Assembly (NCBI RefSeq): GCF_008728515.1
Contig: NC_044977.1
Span: 187,849,987-187,913,986, forward strand
Origin: Papio anubis
Lineage: Eukaryota > Chordata > Mammalia > Primates > Cercopithecidae
Direction: 5' to 3'
Length of the DNA stretch: 64,000 bases
Part shown: positions 1-13,217 of the stretch, piece by piece
How positions within the stretch are numbered: the first letter of the stretch is position 1
How the letters are laid out: each line of letters opens with the position of its first letter
Position numbers and translations under genes: made by a program
The notes under the pieces: model-generated
What the model was told of the DNA's origin: nothing
Seen by the model: the letters and a program-made list of their open reading frames with translations, nothing else
Database searches by the model: none

Positions 1-890
1 CTTGGCCATGAACATTTTGAAAGCTATATATTCAGCAGTGACATATGGTGCATTGAAGGCCTAAAAATCTATTTGTTTTTAACAGAGATGTTCCTTGGCT
101 TTCTCTCACTGTTCATGTTACTAGAGGCTGCTGTGATAAGACTATTTTTATAGAATCTCAAAATAAAATTCTGATAAAATACTACACTCTTTAGGAGTTC
201 CTTTAATAACATAATCAATCTACTGCTTCTAGAAATGTGATTCAAATAAAAACACACGTGGTTTCATATATAGCTCTCTCTCTTGATATTAAATAAATTT
301 AAATTCCAGAATTATTTGCTAGAGTTGGAAACTTCCACGCATTGCCCTAGTTCCTTTCCATAAATACACCATAGAAACAGTAATTCTGAGATAACTATTT
401 CATAGAGGTCTCAGATTATCAGAGGGTCAAATCTGGACTGCTAATATTGCTATTAATCTTCCCCTGTCAGTAACAGCATTCCTTCTGGCAGCCTCTGCAT
501 CTTACAGATGCTTTGTAGCTCAGTAACCCAAAGGGATTTCCAAATTTAAAGGTATGTTATTTAAAAAAATGCAGTGGGAAAAATGTACTGTAATTTAGAG
601 TGAAGGAGTGTAAGCCATTTTCTACAAAGTCATTTCAAATGGAAATCACTGTTAAAGTGTGAAGTCTTTTTTTCAGCTTGAAGAAACGTATTTATTTTTG
701 TGGATAGAGTATCACAACATATTATCCATTTTTGTGAATTTAGCAAGCTTTATGATAATTATGAAAAGCAGCAGCAAGTCATCCTGAAATTACAGAAAAT
801 GTCCTTTATTAGATAAGGACACTACTCTCTCTCAAAGTCTTTAGTAATCACCCTCCTCTAATTTTTTCTATTTAGCTGTTTATTTGATTT
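1..890. other. Unassigned AT-rich intergenic DNA
   Basis: No coding frame, RNA gene or recognisable repeat was seen. The longest open frame here is about 62 codons and shows no domain. It may hold decayed repeats that need a library search. Confidence 0.5.
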
Positions 891-894
891 TAAA

Positions 895-1065
895 GCGATG
901 TTCATAGCACTGTAGCACATTAGACTGGAAAGGAACATTGAGTGCATCAAGCTGCAGATGAGGAAAGAAAACATAGAGACTTGGAGTGATTTAGGCAAAG
1001 GCAGAGAAATAACGGCTGAGATTCATGTTCTTCTGGGTGTCTTATCATTAAACGATCTAACATAT
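895..1065 (-). repeat. MIR SINE fragment
   Basis: The stretch around 'CTGCAGATGAGGAAAG', followed by an acute-phase-like run ending in a 'GATTCATGTTCTTCTGG' tail, resembles the reverse complement of the MIR core ('cctcatctg...'). It is heavily diverged, as expected for a Mesozoic SINE. Edges are approximate. Confidence 0.45.
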
Positions 1066-2080
1066 ATGCTTCTATTTTAGTGAAGTCATTTAATGATACA
1101 ACACACACCTCTCTCATTAAATTATATAACATATGTGACTCTCACAAAATAATTTTTCGGTTTTAAACAACAATAAAATTGATATTGTGACTAACAAAAG
1201 TGCCTAAACATCTTAAAGCCATTTTGTTTTCTAGATGTTATGCCCTGTATTATAAACCTGATCCTATACGTTTAATACTTTATAAACATTTTGGCAGTCT
1301 ATGCTCAATGTCTTTCTTGAATTTCAAAAACCATTCTTTTGGATTTTATTATCAAGAACAAATGAAACAATGTTTCTCTTTCTCTCGCATTTTCTAGGGA
1401 AAAAAGCCAGAAATGTTTAGTAAAAGAATACTGTTAGGAATTTTGATAACCTGTGTTTCAGTCTTAGTTAAACCACTTTCTAACAATCTCCAAAATGGGA
1501 CGTAGCATAGTGTAAAAGCAATAACCTGGAAGAAATTATTTAAATTATCACTACTCATGATTCAAATTCTAGATCAGTAAATATGTGGAAACTTCATGAT
1601 CTCTTGTTGACATTAAATCTTTTTTAAATGAGAATAATGATAACACTTTTACCAAATTTTTAAAGAGTAAAAGAATTAGTTAATTGGAAAACATTGGAAA
1701 TTATAAATACCTCCAAATACCAAAGCTAGTATTCTGAAGTGTGTGTTAAGAATTCCAGATAACTTCTAGAGTGTTTTTACCATTTCATTTTTAAGAAAAC
1801 TTATTTTAATTCCCATATGTCAGGCACCATACTAATGAGTTAGGATGAAAATTAAATATAATATAGTTTCTACTCTTAAAAGAGTATAACCTACACCTCT
1901 AAATGAGAAGCATTTAAAATAAGTAAAATGAAGTGTTAAGTAAATGACGATGCTAGCAAAATGCCACAAAAGGAAGATTTTATAATCAAATTCTAGTGAG
2001 TAAAACAATGAGACTGTAATATGGGCTACATGAAGAAAGTTTTGTATATAGAAAACTCCAGAAATATTGATAGTACTAAG
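1066..2080. other. Unassigned AT-rich intergenic DNA
   Basis: No gene or confident repeat is visible. Open frames are short (65 codons or fewer) and look random. Confidence 0.45.
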
Positions 2081-2084
2081 ATTT

Positions 2085-2300
2085 ATTCCACACTTTCTAG
2101 ATGCTAGATACTATGCTAAGCATTTGGAAGGTATTTCCTGATAAAAATAATGATTTCAATTTTGCAAAAGAGGTAACCAAAAACTAACTTTGTGTAATTT
2201 AGCTCACGCTGAGACATGATAGAACTTATCCAAGATCATACAACTTGTGTATAGCAGAGGTATGACTGAAATGAGCATAGCCTTATTCAAAAGCCTGCAT
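2085..2300 (-). repeat. MIR SINE fragment
   Basis: It has the typical order 'actatgctaagcatttgg', then a run resembling 'aggtaaccaaa...', then 'ccaagatcatacaacttgt...gcagaggtatgactgaa'. This mirrors the MIR minus-strand consensus (size gradient, 'gaggaaactgaggc', 'ccaaggtcacacagc', 'ggcagagctgggatt'). Divergence is high. Confidence 0.45.
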
Positions 2301-3090
2301 AAACTACTATGGTTAGTGAAAAAATACCAGAGTGGCAAGTTGGTAGAAGGTGTTCATTGAATCAGATATTAGGAAAGTTGACATTTATTCTGTAAGCAAA
2401 GGAACAGAATGTAATCTAGCATATTATTTATTTGTTATATGATCAACTTTAGGTTCAAATTTTGGAAATCTGGAATTGTTGTATAAAGCATTTTCTGTTT
2501 CAACTCAGATTTAAAAGAAAGAAATATTGTCAAAAGTAATGAAGCTATTAAAAAACACACTCAACTAAATAATTTTTCATACTAATTATGGATTCATTTT
2601 GTAATATTGTTTTCCTGCAATTTTTAACAAAATAAGATGACATTACTCCAATATTTAATTTTTTGCAAATTCTAATCAAAGTAATTGAATAATTTTTAAA
2701 ATCAAGTATTAAAAAGTGATTCATAACAAAGCTATAATCCGGTGACTGACCACATATTTCTACCAGTTCTGCTCCTCTGAGGCAATCAATAAGCTAAATA
2801 ATTCACAGTCTCATTCTACTACTTATTGGCTTGACACTTCAGGCCTTGTCTCTTTATATTGTGCTAAGAGGTAAGAATTTAGCTTAAAAATACTACCACT
2901 CTATTTATTTAAATCCAGTAATTATGTCACTATTCTAATTTCTTTTCACTTCAATATTCAGACAGGCATTCCTAAACCCTATGTTTTTCATGTCATAATC
3001 CATAGACTCCCTATTTGTCTCCTCATTCATACCCTACTAAATGGCTCTCCAAGTGGTAAGTAACCCAAGTTCCACTTCCAATGCCTGTTT
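2301..3090. other. Unassigned AT-rich intergenic DNA
   Basis: Nothing recognisable was seen. Part of the 2750-3060 stretch is slightly more pyrimidine-rich and could be a decayed L2, but no diagnostic motif is clear. Confidence 0.4.
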
Positions 3091-3100
3091 TTTATACATT

Positions 3101-3392
3101 CCTTTTTTTTTTGAGACGTAGTCTCACTCTGTGGCCCAGGCTGGAGTGCGGTGGCCGGATCTCTGCTCACTGCAAGCTCCGCCTCCCGGGTTCACGCCAT
3201 TCTCCTGCCTCAGTCTCCCGAGTAGCTGGGACTACAGGCGCCCGCCACCGCGCCCGGCTGATTTTTTGTATTTTTAGTAGAGACGGGGTTTCACCGTGTT
3301 AGCCAGGATGGTCTACATCTCCTGACCTCGTGATCCGCCCACCTCAGCCTCCCAAAGTGCTGGGATTACAGGCGTGAGCCACCGCGCCCAGC
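3101..3392 (-). mobile_element. AluY-type SINE (Old World monkey lineage)
   Basis: This is a full-length Alu on the minus strand: T-run at 3103, right arm, A-rich linker complement near 3265, and left arm ending in 'CCACCGCGCCCAGC'. 'GTGGCCGGATCT' is the reverse complement of the GATCCGGCCAC variant, which I associate with cercopithecid AluY lineages. Probable target-site duplications are 'tttatacatt' on the left and 'tttacacatt' on the right. Confidence 0.93.
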
Positions 3393-4340
3393 TTTACACA
3401 TTACTTTTACATTTCTTAAGTGACTAATATTTACATTCTCAAGAGTTTGAGACCACAGATCAACTCAAAACATTCACAAACATATCACATCATTTACATT
3501 TTATGGTAATGTAAATGTTCTTCACTAAAAAGTCAAGAAGACTGCTAAAATTATCTGTAATTTTTTGCATCCAAATTCATAATTCTTCTGCTTCTCACGA
3601 GTGAATGTTTTAACCATCAAATTTCATAAGACTCTTCTGATTCACACCTCCCCAGTTGCCTTGAACTCATTCCCAAGTTTTCCCAAGCCAGCTCAAAGTT
3701 GTTCTACGTGGGTATGAGAAAGAGAGAAGGAAAATAGCTTGCTGTTTTAAGACCTTCTATTAAACCACATAATTTTATTAACACTTCCTACCACAATTAT
3801 CTGATTCCTCAGCTGAAACCAGAGCCTCACTAATGTTCAGTGAACCGGATGTTCCGTTCTCTCTGGGTATTGTCTGTCTTTCAGCGTTCTCCGCCACTCA
3901 TCCATCAACATTCTTCCACTTTCACTTTGTCTAATAAAATATATATTAACAGTTTTTGTTTACCTTTTGAAAATTATTTTTCTATTATTTTAAGGCAAGA
4001 GGAATGATATGTGCACACAGTTCACCATAATGAATTGAAATTCGTGTTAATAGTTTGGTTAAGTGATGATACCCTCCTAATGCCAGCTCTTTTCATCTAA
4101 TCTTCCCCGTCTTTTGCTAATTCCATAGTTGAAATTTCTTGCAGTAATTAATACAGAGGGTCAGGATTAATGCAAACATTGGTACCATAAGTAGATAAAG
4201 GAAACACAAAATGCTTGCAGTTTTCCGATGCTGCTCACTGAGAAATAGTACTCCCATTTCCTGCCATCCTTCTTCTCTTTTCCTCCACTATCAGACAAAG
4301 AGTTACATGGGTCATAAAGATCTATTTTTATTTTCTTTGA
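3393..4340. other. Unassigned intergenic DNA
   Basis: No gene is seen. The 3780-3960 stretch ends in 'taataaaatatata' but has no recognisable transcript structure. Confidence 0.4.
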
Positions 4341-4349
4341 AATAGACTC

Positions 4350-5780
4350 TTAACATACACTGGGGAAAATACAGTGTCTTCAATAAATGGTGACAAACTG
4401 GATATTCATATGCAAAAGAATGAAACTAGACCCCTATCTCTCACCATATACAAAAGTCATAACAAAATGGATTAAAGATGTAAATCTAAGGCCTCACACT
4501 GTGAAACTACTGGAAAAAAAGTTTGGAGAAAATTTCCAGGGTATTGGACTGGGCAAAAATTTCTTGAGCAATACCCCACAAACACAAGCAACCGAAGCAA
4601 AAAGGGACAAATGAGATCACATCAAATTAGTTGTGTTAATTTCTTCACAGCAAAGGAAATAATCAACAAAGTGAAGAGACAACACACAGGGCGGGAGAAA
4701 GTATCTGCAAACTAACTCTCTTATAAGGAATTGATAACCAGAGTATACAAGGAACTCAAAAAACTCTACAGGAAAAAAAATTCTAATAATTTTATCAAAA
4801 AATGAGAAAAAGACTTGAACAGACATTGCTCAAAAGAAGATATACAAATGGCAAGAAAGCATATGAGAAGGTACTCACATAACTGATCATCAGAGAAATG
4901 CAAATCAAAACTACAATAAGATATCATCTCACCCCGGTTACAATGGCTTACATCCAAAAGACAGGCAATAACAAATGCTGGCGAGGATGTAGAGAAAAGG
5001 GAACCCTCGTACACTGTTGGTGTGAATGTAAATTAGTACAACCACTATGGAGAACAGTTTGGCAGTTCCTCAAAACACTAAAAATAGAGCTACCATATGA
5101 TCCAGCAATTCTACTGCTGGGTATGTACCCAAAAGAAAGCAAATCATGATGTTGAAGAGATAGCTGCATTCTATTGTTTGTTGTAGTGCTATTCACAGTA
5201 GTCAAGATTTGGAATCAACCTAAGTGTCCATCAACAGATGAATGAAGAAAGACAATTTGGTACACATACACAAGGGAGCACCATTCAGCCATAAAGAATG
5301 AGATTCAGTCATTTGCAACAACATGGATGGAACTGCAGATAATTATATTGAGTGAAATGAGCCAGGCACAACCACATATTTTCATTTATTTGTGGGATCT
5401 AAAAGTCAAAAATATTGAACTCATGGAGGCAGAGAGTAAAAAGATGGTTACCAGAGGCTGGCAAGAGTAGTAGGGGGATGTGGAGGAGGTGAGGATGATT
5501 AATGGTTACAAAAAAATATTTAGAAAGAATGAATAAGACATACTATTTGATAGCACAACAGGCTGACTGTAGTCAATAATGACATGCTTGTATATTTTTG
5601 AAGAACTAAAGGAGTGTAATTGGATTGTTTGTAACACAAAAGGTAATTGACTGAGGGGATGGATACCCCATTCTCCATGATGTGGTTATTTCACACTGCA
5701 TGCCTGTATCAAAACATCTTATGCACCTCATTCATATATGCACCTACTATATACCCAGGAAAATTAAAAATTTAAAAAAT
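4350..5780 (+). mobile_element. L1 LINE, 5'-truncated (ORF2 C-terminus and 3' UTR)
   Basis: The plus strand carries the C-terminal ORF2 region of an L1. An open frame at 4387-4614 reads like the LINE ORF2 C-terminal segment (KRMKLDPYLSPYTK, then a KWIKD motif), and 4898-5149 continues it (TRVHCW-type and 'DPAILLLGMYP'-type motifs). Frameshifts and stops break the frame. The 3' end shows the typical 'ataaagaatgagattcagtcatttgc...' section and an A-rich tail near 5765-5780. Its divergence suggests an early primate or late mammalian subfamily (L1MA/L1PB-like). It lacks the reverse transcriptase core and the endonuclease. Confidence 0.9.
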
Positions 5781-6460
5781 GACTTTTTTTAACTGTAGTT
5801 TTAAGCCCACAGAAAAATTGAGCAGAAAGTACAGAGTTCTCACAAGCTCCTTGATCCACACACATACAGCCTCTTCCACTATCAACATCCCATGCCAAAG
5901 TGATACATTTATTATCATCCATGAACCTACATGGACACATCATTACAGTCCAAAATTCATAGCTTACACTACGGTTCTCTCTTGGTGTTGTACATTGGAT
6001 GGATTTTGACCACTGTATAATGATGTGCATCCATCACTGCCCTACAAAGTCTTCTCTGCTTTAACTATTCATCCTTCCCTCTCGCCTAACCCCTGGCGGT
6101 CACAGATTTTTTTTTTTTTTTTTTTGGTATCCATAGTTTGGCCTTTTCCAGAGTGTCACATAGTTGGAATTACACAGTGTGTAGCCTTGTCATATCGCCT
6201 CCTTTCACTTAGTAATATGCATTTAAGCTTATTCCATGTCTTTTCATGGCTTGATAGCTAATTTCTTTTTTGCACTGAAAAGTAATTTGATTTTCTATAT
6301 AACATAGTTGATTTATCCATTCCTCCACTGAAAAATATCTTCATTGCTTCCAAGTTTTGGCAATTATAAACAAAGCTGTTATAAATATCCATGTGAAGGC
6401 TTGTAATTGTAACTTTTTCTTTGATAAAAGTCAGTTAATATGTGAACATTTATTTGTGAC
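5781..6460 (-). mobile_element. Old L1 3' end (L1M-type)
   Basis: The minus-strand sequence matches the L1M 3' UTR and terminal ORF2 pattern. On the plus strand it reads 'gtacagagttctcacaagc', 'gtgttgtacattggatgg', 'tggaattacacagtgtgtag' and 'gcattatccattcctccac'-like motifs in order. A run of T at about 6109-6126 interrupts it. A related copy lies at 41925-42440. No open frame is retained. Confidence 0.7.
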
Positions 6461-6611
6461 AGAAAATGAATCAAGTCTTTACAAATATAAACCAGTAATG
6501 CTGAGATATATCTGCCTAAAAAGTCCTTCATAAGCAATATAGATATTTTCAGCCTCTAGATATTCTCAAGTCATTCTTTAACCATGAAGTGAAGTTTTGC
6601 CAATTTTCACA

Positions 6612-6689
6612 AGGAGTATCCAGCAAGAAAGCTCAAAGTGGTATGTACAAAGGAGTATCTGGCAAGAAAGTTCAAAGTGGTATGTAGAA
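6612..6689. repeat. 39-bp tandem duplication (2 units)
   Basis: Units 6612-6650 and 6651-6689 are the same 39-bp sequence with about four substitutions (two at unit positions 10-11). No transposon signature is seen. Confidence 0.85.
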
Positions 6690-6727
6690 ACCACTGGAAA
6701 ACAATCGCAGTAGTTGTATTCTTGTGG

Positions 6728-6743
6728 AAAAAAAAAAAAAAAA
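6728..6743. repeat. Poly(A) run
   Basis: A run of about 16 A with no recognisable retroelement body upstream. The 100 bases before it contain the 39-bp tandem pair. Confidence 0.8.
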
Positions 6744-8585
6744 GCCAGAGTCATCTCAATTGGATAAAAAATTTAAAAATTTAATTTGTAGATCAGAATC
6801 ATTGTATGGAGAAACTCAAGTCTATGTAATCTCTCTTTCAGGGTCTTCCTGAGTGAAATGTTAGCTACTCAGCCATTTGATCAATGCTTCAGCTACAGAC
6901 TGACAATTCTATTTCACTCATCCATCATCCTTGGTATATTTCCTTTGGGTTTGGAGAGTCTCAGAAAAAGCCATGTAACTAAGTGGGACATTCCATCCCC
7001 CGGGTGCCGGTCTGAGCAAGAGATTTGCTTCCATTATGCTGCCACCTGTGAATGCAGAATTTGTATTAACTTCACATTTGCTTTTGTAGAATAGGCTTAA
7101 AAGATACTTGAATCTAAAATTTAGCATCTAACTGTTATGCTTAAATTCCTGAAGGTAGTGGCACAATAGTCCCCCTTTGTCTTATGGGAATGCTTGCAAC
7201 TCTAATTGGTTATGTTAGTTTACCTGATTCCCTGTAGCTCTTCCAGGATAATTTATTGCTGAAAACACTGTTAGCCTCCATAGCTCTTTCAAATGTGGAA
7301 GACCTGGGTTCGTAATCTGATACCTAATCCTGGCTTTTTGTTGGCCAATAATTACTCAGTGTTAGAGTTCTTTTCATAAAATCTAACTTCTCTGCACAAG
7401 CTAAGCTAAAAGAGATGTTTTGGTATTTGATAGGAAAAGAGAATGATAACTTTTGTCCTCAGTTTCTTTTGATTACACTTAGCCTCTGTCAAAAAGTTAT
7501 TGAGCCAGGCTGGAAGACCTTGTAATCGCAGAGGTTCCTTTCTGCTCAAGAAAAATGTACATTCTAATTGAGACAGCAAGTTTGTAGACAAGGTCAAACC
7601 ACATTTCCCTGAATGGAATTCTACTCCTCATTTGTACTTTTGCGAAGTCTTCTGAATCTCTCACAGATAAGCATATATAATTCTGTAATACCAAAAGATT
7701 AAGGTGTTAATATCTGTTCAAGCAAAAGCAATATGGAAAATCCTCTAAAAGCGACCATTCTACCAGGAACAATGGAGAAACTAAACTAATTTATAAGGCT
7801 AAATGAAACATTTCTTTATGCATAAATATGATTTTTAAGAGTAGGGTATGTTTTTGCTCCAGTTTCCATATCTTTCCACTGTGCAACAAGTTTTTCTTTC
7901 TTCCAGACTATTGGTATAAAACACACTTGTGTATGAAAGTTACTGCCATCCAAAGAGGCAATTCTTACATTCAGTATTTTCATATTATTCTTGTCTTCAT
8001 TGGTTTTTAAATGCATTGCAAATACCTTATTACTAATTATTAAGTACGTATTTTAAAAATAATTTTTAAAAGATTCGAATTATCCCTATAATTGTATTCT
8101 ACTTGCATTCCAATCTGCTTCACTTGAGTGAGGGACAGAAGAATGAAGTTACTTATAACTTTACACAACTTTTGAAATGATTAGAACTGAGCACATCCTG
8201 CAACCTGTGTTATAGCCAGTACTAAATGACTGTAATCCATGCATTTTTATAATGACTTATTTTTCTTCAAAACCATATTCATTTTTGTCATCAAGTTGTG
8301 GATATACCAATGGAAATATTTCCTGTGCGATGCCATGTTTTCTATTATCTCTTTGCCTTCCTTTGATTCAGTATGTCACCTTCTTGAACTTTCTGAGGAA
8401 CTCGTTTTAAAACTCTTTACCCTCTCAAATGAGTGATGGTCAAGTGTGGAAATATGGTAAAGTCTCTCCTATTAAAAGAAAAATAAGGTCTCCGCAACAA
8501 CAATGAAAGGATCTTCCTTTAAATCTGTATCTTCTCTCTCTCTCTCCTTACTCTTACTACTCTCTCTCTTCAATATTTTTGAACA
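6744..8585. other. Unassigned intergenic DNA
   Basis: No gene or confident repeat was seen across this stretch. Open frames are 78 codons or fewer. A short CT-rich tract (about 8530-8572) precedes the L2. Confidence 0.4.
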
Positions 8586-8589
8586 TTTT

Positions 8590-9800
8590 GAACAACCTCA
8601 TTTTATACTTTACTGTTTATTTCTTCACCTCCTTCTTCTCACTGGTCATAACATTCCAGCCTCGCTTCCATCACTCTCTTGAAATAGATTTTCCTAGGCT
8701 CCCCAAGGATCATCATGTCACTGAACAAAGTGGACACTGCTGAGTCCATGTGTAATATAATCCTTGTCAGTGCTTTGTGTAGTTAATCATTCCCTCATTC
8801 TAAGGACTCTCTTTTCCCTAGGCTTCCATGGCCCCACATACTCCTGAGTTAGCCTTGCCTGTTTTGGTTATATCCTTTCTGCTTCATGTGTTCAACCTGT
8901 CCATTAAATATTTGGAATTCCTCAAGACTGATTTGTAGATTCTTTTTCTCATATCAAATATTTTCACTGGGAAAATTTCTTTGGTTACTACGTATTGCAG
9001 ATGATTTTCAAAGTGATGTCTCCATCCTAGACCCTTTCATAAGTTTGTTATCTCCAATTGGATATCTTCAAAACAAAAATTAAAATATTGTCCCCTCTCT
9101 ACCACCTACTGGTAATATTCTACCCTCTCCTAGCACAATGGAAGGCCCTACTATGCAAGTCAGTCATGACTTGACTAATGGTCAGGTCCATCTAGTCATG
9201 CAAACTGGAAATCTTAACGTCCCCTTTTGCTTAACCATCACACCCACTTCCAATTCATTATAAACTTCTATTTTTACCTTATAAGGCTCTGTTAAATCCA
9301 TCCTCTATTCTCGATTTCCAAGGCCACCATTCTAAACTAAGTCACTCTTATCCCTGAAAAAAAAAATCTCTGGCTGATTTTTCTGCCATTCGCTGTAGTC
9401 CCCACCTAGTAAGTTTTCCTCACTGCAGACAGATTTAACTTTACATCATGAATCTTGTCATCTTACCCATATTCTTAAAATAATGTAATGCCTGTCTACT
9501 GCATTCAGAATAAAAGGAGAACTTTAAGGTGATCTATAGGGTGATGCCTGTTCTGGCCCTTGCCTACATTTTTAGCCCCATCCTATAACTTTTGCCCCTT
9601 TGCCAGCTATACTGCACACAATACACATACATTTCTCTTTTCTGGGAATGCTAATTTATAGAGTCTTCTTTGTTTTCCCATTTAGATAATAAAGTCATTC
9701 CACATTTTATTGTAATGATCCACACTGTGTTGTACACAGATGGCAGAACTTCTTTTGTCTTTATTTGTCGAGATTGATCACTGGGTAATTTAACTACTTT
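8590..9800 (+). mobile_element. L2 LINE fragment (ORF2 to 3' region)
   Basis: It is pyrimidine-rich with L2 signatures in order. A 'ggcttccatggccccacatactcctg' stretch is seen near 8820, then 'gatgattttcaaagtgatgtc' near 9001. Near 9485-9560 comes 'aatgcctgtctactgcattcagaataaaaggag...gatctatag...ctggcccttgcctac'. This follows the L2 order 'ctccccactgccctcagaataaag...catgatctggcccctgcctac'. All frames are broken. Confidence 0.65.
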
Positions 9801-10389
9801 TTTTTTTTAGATCTCCACACAGTGTTTATGTAGTCAGTTGGATTTTGGCATCATTCATTCATTTTTAAACCCGTATATTTAATAGGCACTGATTAAGCAC
9901 AAATCAGTCACAATGATTGTGAAGTTCTGACATCAGGAGAAGGAAGTCAAGAGTTGGATCAGGCTGGGAACTTGATCTTGTTAGTGGGTTGGAGATGAAG
10001 AAGGCATAAAGTGGCACCACCATTCTTTCGTGTTCTGTTTACATCATGGTCTAAACACTCACGTTCTAATCACACACAAAGCAAAAGACTCTCCCTTTCA
10101 ACTTGCTTCCTCTATCATGTTATCATCAGGCTTCACCATCATAAATCAACACAGTATCTTCAGAAACTTGAAGAGTGTCACTTTTGGAGAATGTGATTGA
10201 GGGGAGCATTTTCTTCTCCCATACGAGCCCCCTGCAAACATTGGAACCAGCTTAAAGCATAAACAAAATAGAATCCCTGCCTTAAGGTATTCACCTTCTA
10301 TGTCAAATTCACATCTTTTAAAACCATGCTAAAATCTCATCGATTGCACATTAGGAATGTTTTTTACAACTTTCTGCTCTTCTTATTAA

Positions 10390-10920
10390 TTTAGTGACAC
10401 TACCCTTTTCCAAGTCCATATTGTATCTCACCTGCATCTTAACTCCTCCAATTTGTTCTCTTGGCCTACAGTCTCTCCTCTTCAATGTATCCTGCACACT
10501 GATGTTATCAGCATTATCTCACTCTATGTCTAATAAAAGATACACTCTTCCTGCCCTGTTCTCTCAGTATATCGTGTCTTTTCACAAACTGTTACCTCTG
10601 AACATGATGTTCCCCCTGTCAGAATACTCTCCTTCCTCTTTCTTCTTCACTTGTCAAACTCCTACCCACTCTTCAAGATTGAGTCCAAATGTCACCACCT
10701 GTGTGATGCCTTCCCTATATCCCTCAGGCACGATTAGTCATTCCTTCATGATGTTCCCAGAGTATATCATTATTTCTTACGGATAGTCCTGCCATTGAGC
10801 TTTTAGTGCTCTTTCATTAGGCTATGAGCTCTTTAAAGACAAGAGCTCTATCTTATTCATCATCACGGACAAAGCACCCTGCCTTACACATAGTAGGTAC
10901 TCTCTCTGTATATACATTGA
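10390..10920 (+). mobile_element. L2 LINE 3' end
   Basis: It continues the L2 above. Signatures include 'cctacccactcttcaagattgagtccaaatgtcaccacctgtgtgatgccttccct' near 10661-10715, 'gctatgagctctttaaagacaagagc' near 10825, and a terminal 'acacatagtaggtactc'. A 130-codon open frame (10394-10786) lies inside it. It has no LINE ORF2 similarity in that frame, and I regard it as chance openness in C/T-rich DNA. Confidence 0.75.
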
Positions 10921-12893
10921 CACAATGTGAAATGGGATAAAACAAGATGACTTCCTCTATGACACATTAAACATTTATCTACCTTTCCCAAAAAAGAAAA
11001 GGATTTTCTCTAAAGCAGAAAATAAAACAAAAATTTCAGATAAAAAGTGCAAAGTATCCATCTACAGAGAGCTGATACAAGCGTTCATTACTGGGAAACT
11101 GCCTGAAGAAGAAAGATCACACACAGATACTGCTTGTGGAAATGTGGCTGGCTAAGGAGACACCTGCCAAAATGTCTTAGCCAGTTTTCCATTGTGGGAA
11201 AATGAAAAGTAAATTTTATCAGGCTCAATTTCAGACAATCATTTGAGCCTTGAATAACAGAGCTGACCAGTAAACCAATTTGTCATTTTTTTTACTAGCA
11301 AATTTAAGTTTTCTTTTAAAAAATGACCAATTTAATCAGATAGTGTTACATCTTTTCAATTAATGAAGAACATATTTCCAGCGACAAATATGACATAGTC
11401 CTCAGTGAATGGAACTCTAGCCACACTGCAATGTGTACACTTAGTAAAAAGGTAATGCAAACTTACAAAATGGTATAGCATTATACACAATGATTTCATA
11501 TTGAAAGTTCCCTTTATGAGTGGGAAAAAAATGTTAAAAGTGGTTTGTTGAAGGTCTCTTTTCCAGTCAGGACTAGAACTTGGTGCTTTTAATTTTAAGC
11601 ACAAGGCTTCTCTTTTAGATATTTATAGTGAGTCCTCAAAACATAGAACACTGATATTGCAATGACTAGAGTTAAAATATCATTTCTAACTAATGATTTT
11701 TTAAAATATAGAAACATGGACAATATATAAGTAACATATTTCTTATAAACCATTCATGAAATTTCTTTTATCATAAACTACTTAAAAGTTTTATTTGGGG
11801 ACTATTACTTATACGTGTGTGAAACCCTTTTTATAAAAGCAGCAGATATAATTTATCTTAAGAATATTATAAAAATAGTTGTCCTAAAAAATTTTCCAAT
11901 GAAGCATACAGCCTTTAAAAAAAAAGCATTATTCCTTCCATTCATTATATTTCCAATGATCATTCTTCTTTTTGGCTCCAACACAAATATTAGGGTTATT
12001 ATGGGAAAAATTAGAATAATAGCTCTGAGTTGAGAAATACATAGGCATTCATTTGATGTTTGTACCTTGAAGGCTAGCTTCCATTTCCTTTATCTTTTCT
12101 GGACCTGTCATAGGAAATCTTTGGCCCAATAACACCTCTTGTTTCCCAAATCATCTTGAGAGTGCAAATTTTTACTTTACTTACTTTTTGCTTTCTAAAG
12201 TTAGTCCTGTATGAACAACCATGAGTGTAAATTAATTACATAAATTTGTCTGTGGTCTAAAAGACAGAATTATTCACCTTTGAAGCTATCCATATTTGCA
12301 GTGTTCTAGAAAGTTACATCTTTCATTGAATCTATTCTCTCCTCAGAGCAAAGTAAACTGGCTCACTAAAAGGTGTGCTGATTGTCCTTTATTCAAAATG
12401 AATCCACACATTCTTAGCTGATTGAAAATATTTTGGTGGTTTCTATCTTCTAAACCAAATGCCTCTCTTTACTGTCCATACTGTGAGTTTTCTCTTTTCT
12501 ATATATGACAGTAATAACATTAAAGTTGTTTCTCAAGTCTGCATGGAGATAGTTTTTCTTCATATAAACCAGAATACATCCTATTACTGATGGAAAGCAC
12601 AAACTATTTATCCACATGCCCCCTTACTGATTTGCTTTCTTTCCAGTTTCTTCTCTAGCTAATTCATCACAGATGTCCTAAACTGTTACTTTTCACGTGT
12701 TATACCTTGCCATGAAAACTTTATGCAATGCTCAGTTTATGTATAATCAAGATGAATGTCTAAGTTTGGCTTTGCAAGCTCTACAGTATACATGATTTCT
12801 TGTGCATTGCCCTATGCTTACCTGAATTCCTAGGGATAGAAATGGCAAATTTAAAATCTGGTCATTATTATTCATGCAGATATGTTTAAATTA
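10921..12893. other. Unassigned AT-rich intergenic DNA
   Basis: About 2 kb with no recognisable gene, RNA or repeat. Open frames are 82 codons or fewer. Confidence 0.4.
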
Positions 12894-12908
12894 AGAATCT
12901 GTACTCCA

Positions 12909-13217
12909 GGCCAGGCCCAGTGGCTCACGCCTGTAATCCCAGCACTTTGGGAGCCTGAAGCAGGAGTTTGAAACACCTGAGGTCAGGAGTTCAAGACCAG
13001 CTTGGTCAACATGGTGAAACCTCGTCTCTACTAAAAATACAAAATTTAGCTGGGCTTAATGGTGCCCACCTGTAATCCCAGTTACCCAGGAGGCTGAGAC
13101 AGGAGAATTGCTGGAACCCAGGAGGTGGAGGCTGCAGTGAGCCAGGATCTCATCACTGCACTCCATCCTGGGCGAGAGAAGGAGACTATCTCAAAACAAA
13201 CAAACAAACAAAAAACA
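12909..13217 (+). mobile_element. AluS-type SINE
   Basis: A full dimeric Alu with both arms, a central linker and a (CAAA)n-like tail at 13196-13215. Flanking duplications are 'agaatctgtactcca' at 12894-12908 and the near-identical 'agaatctgtattaca' at 13221-13235. CpG decay indicates AluS age. Confidence 0.93.

Noticed and set aside
4387..4614. 75-codon frame
   Set aside because: It is the C-terminal ORF2 region of a truncated L1, not a host gene.
10394..10786. 130-codon plus-strand open frame
   Set aside because: It lies in L2 LINE 3' sequence, in a frame that does not match LINE ORF2, and has C/T-rich composition. Chance openness is the simplest reading.
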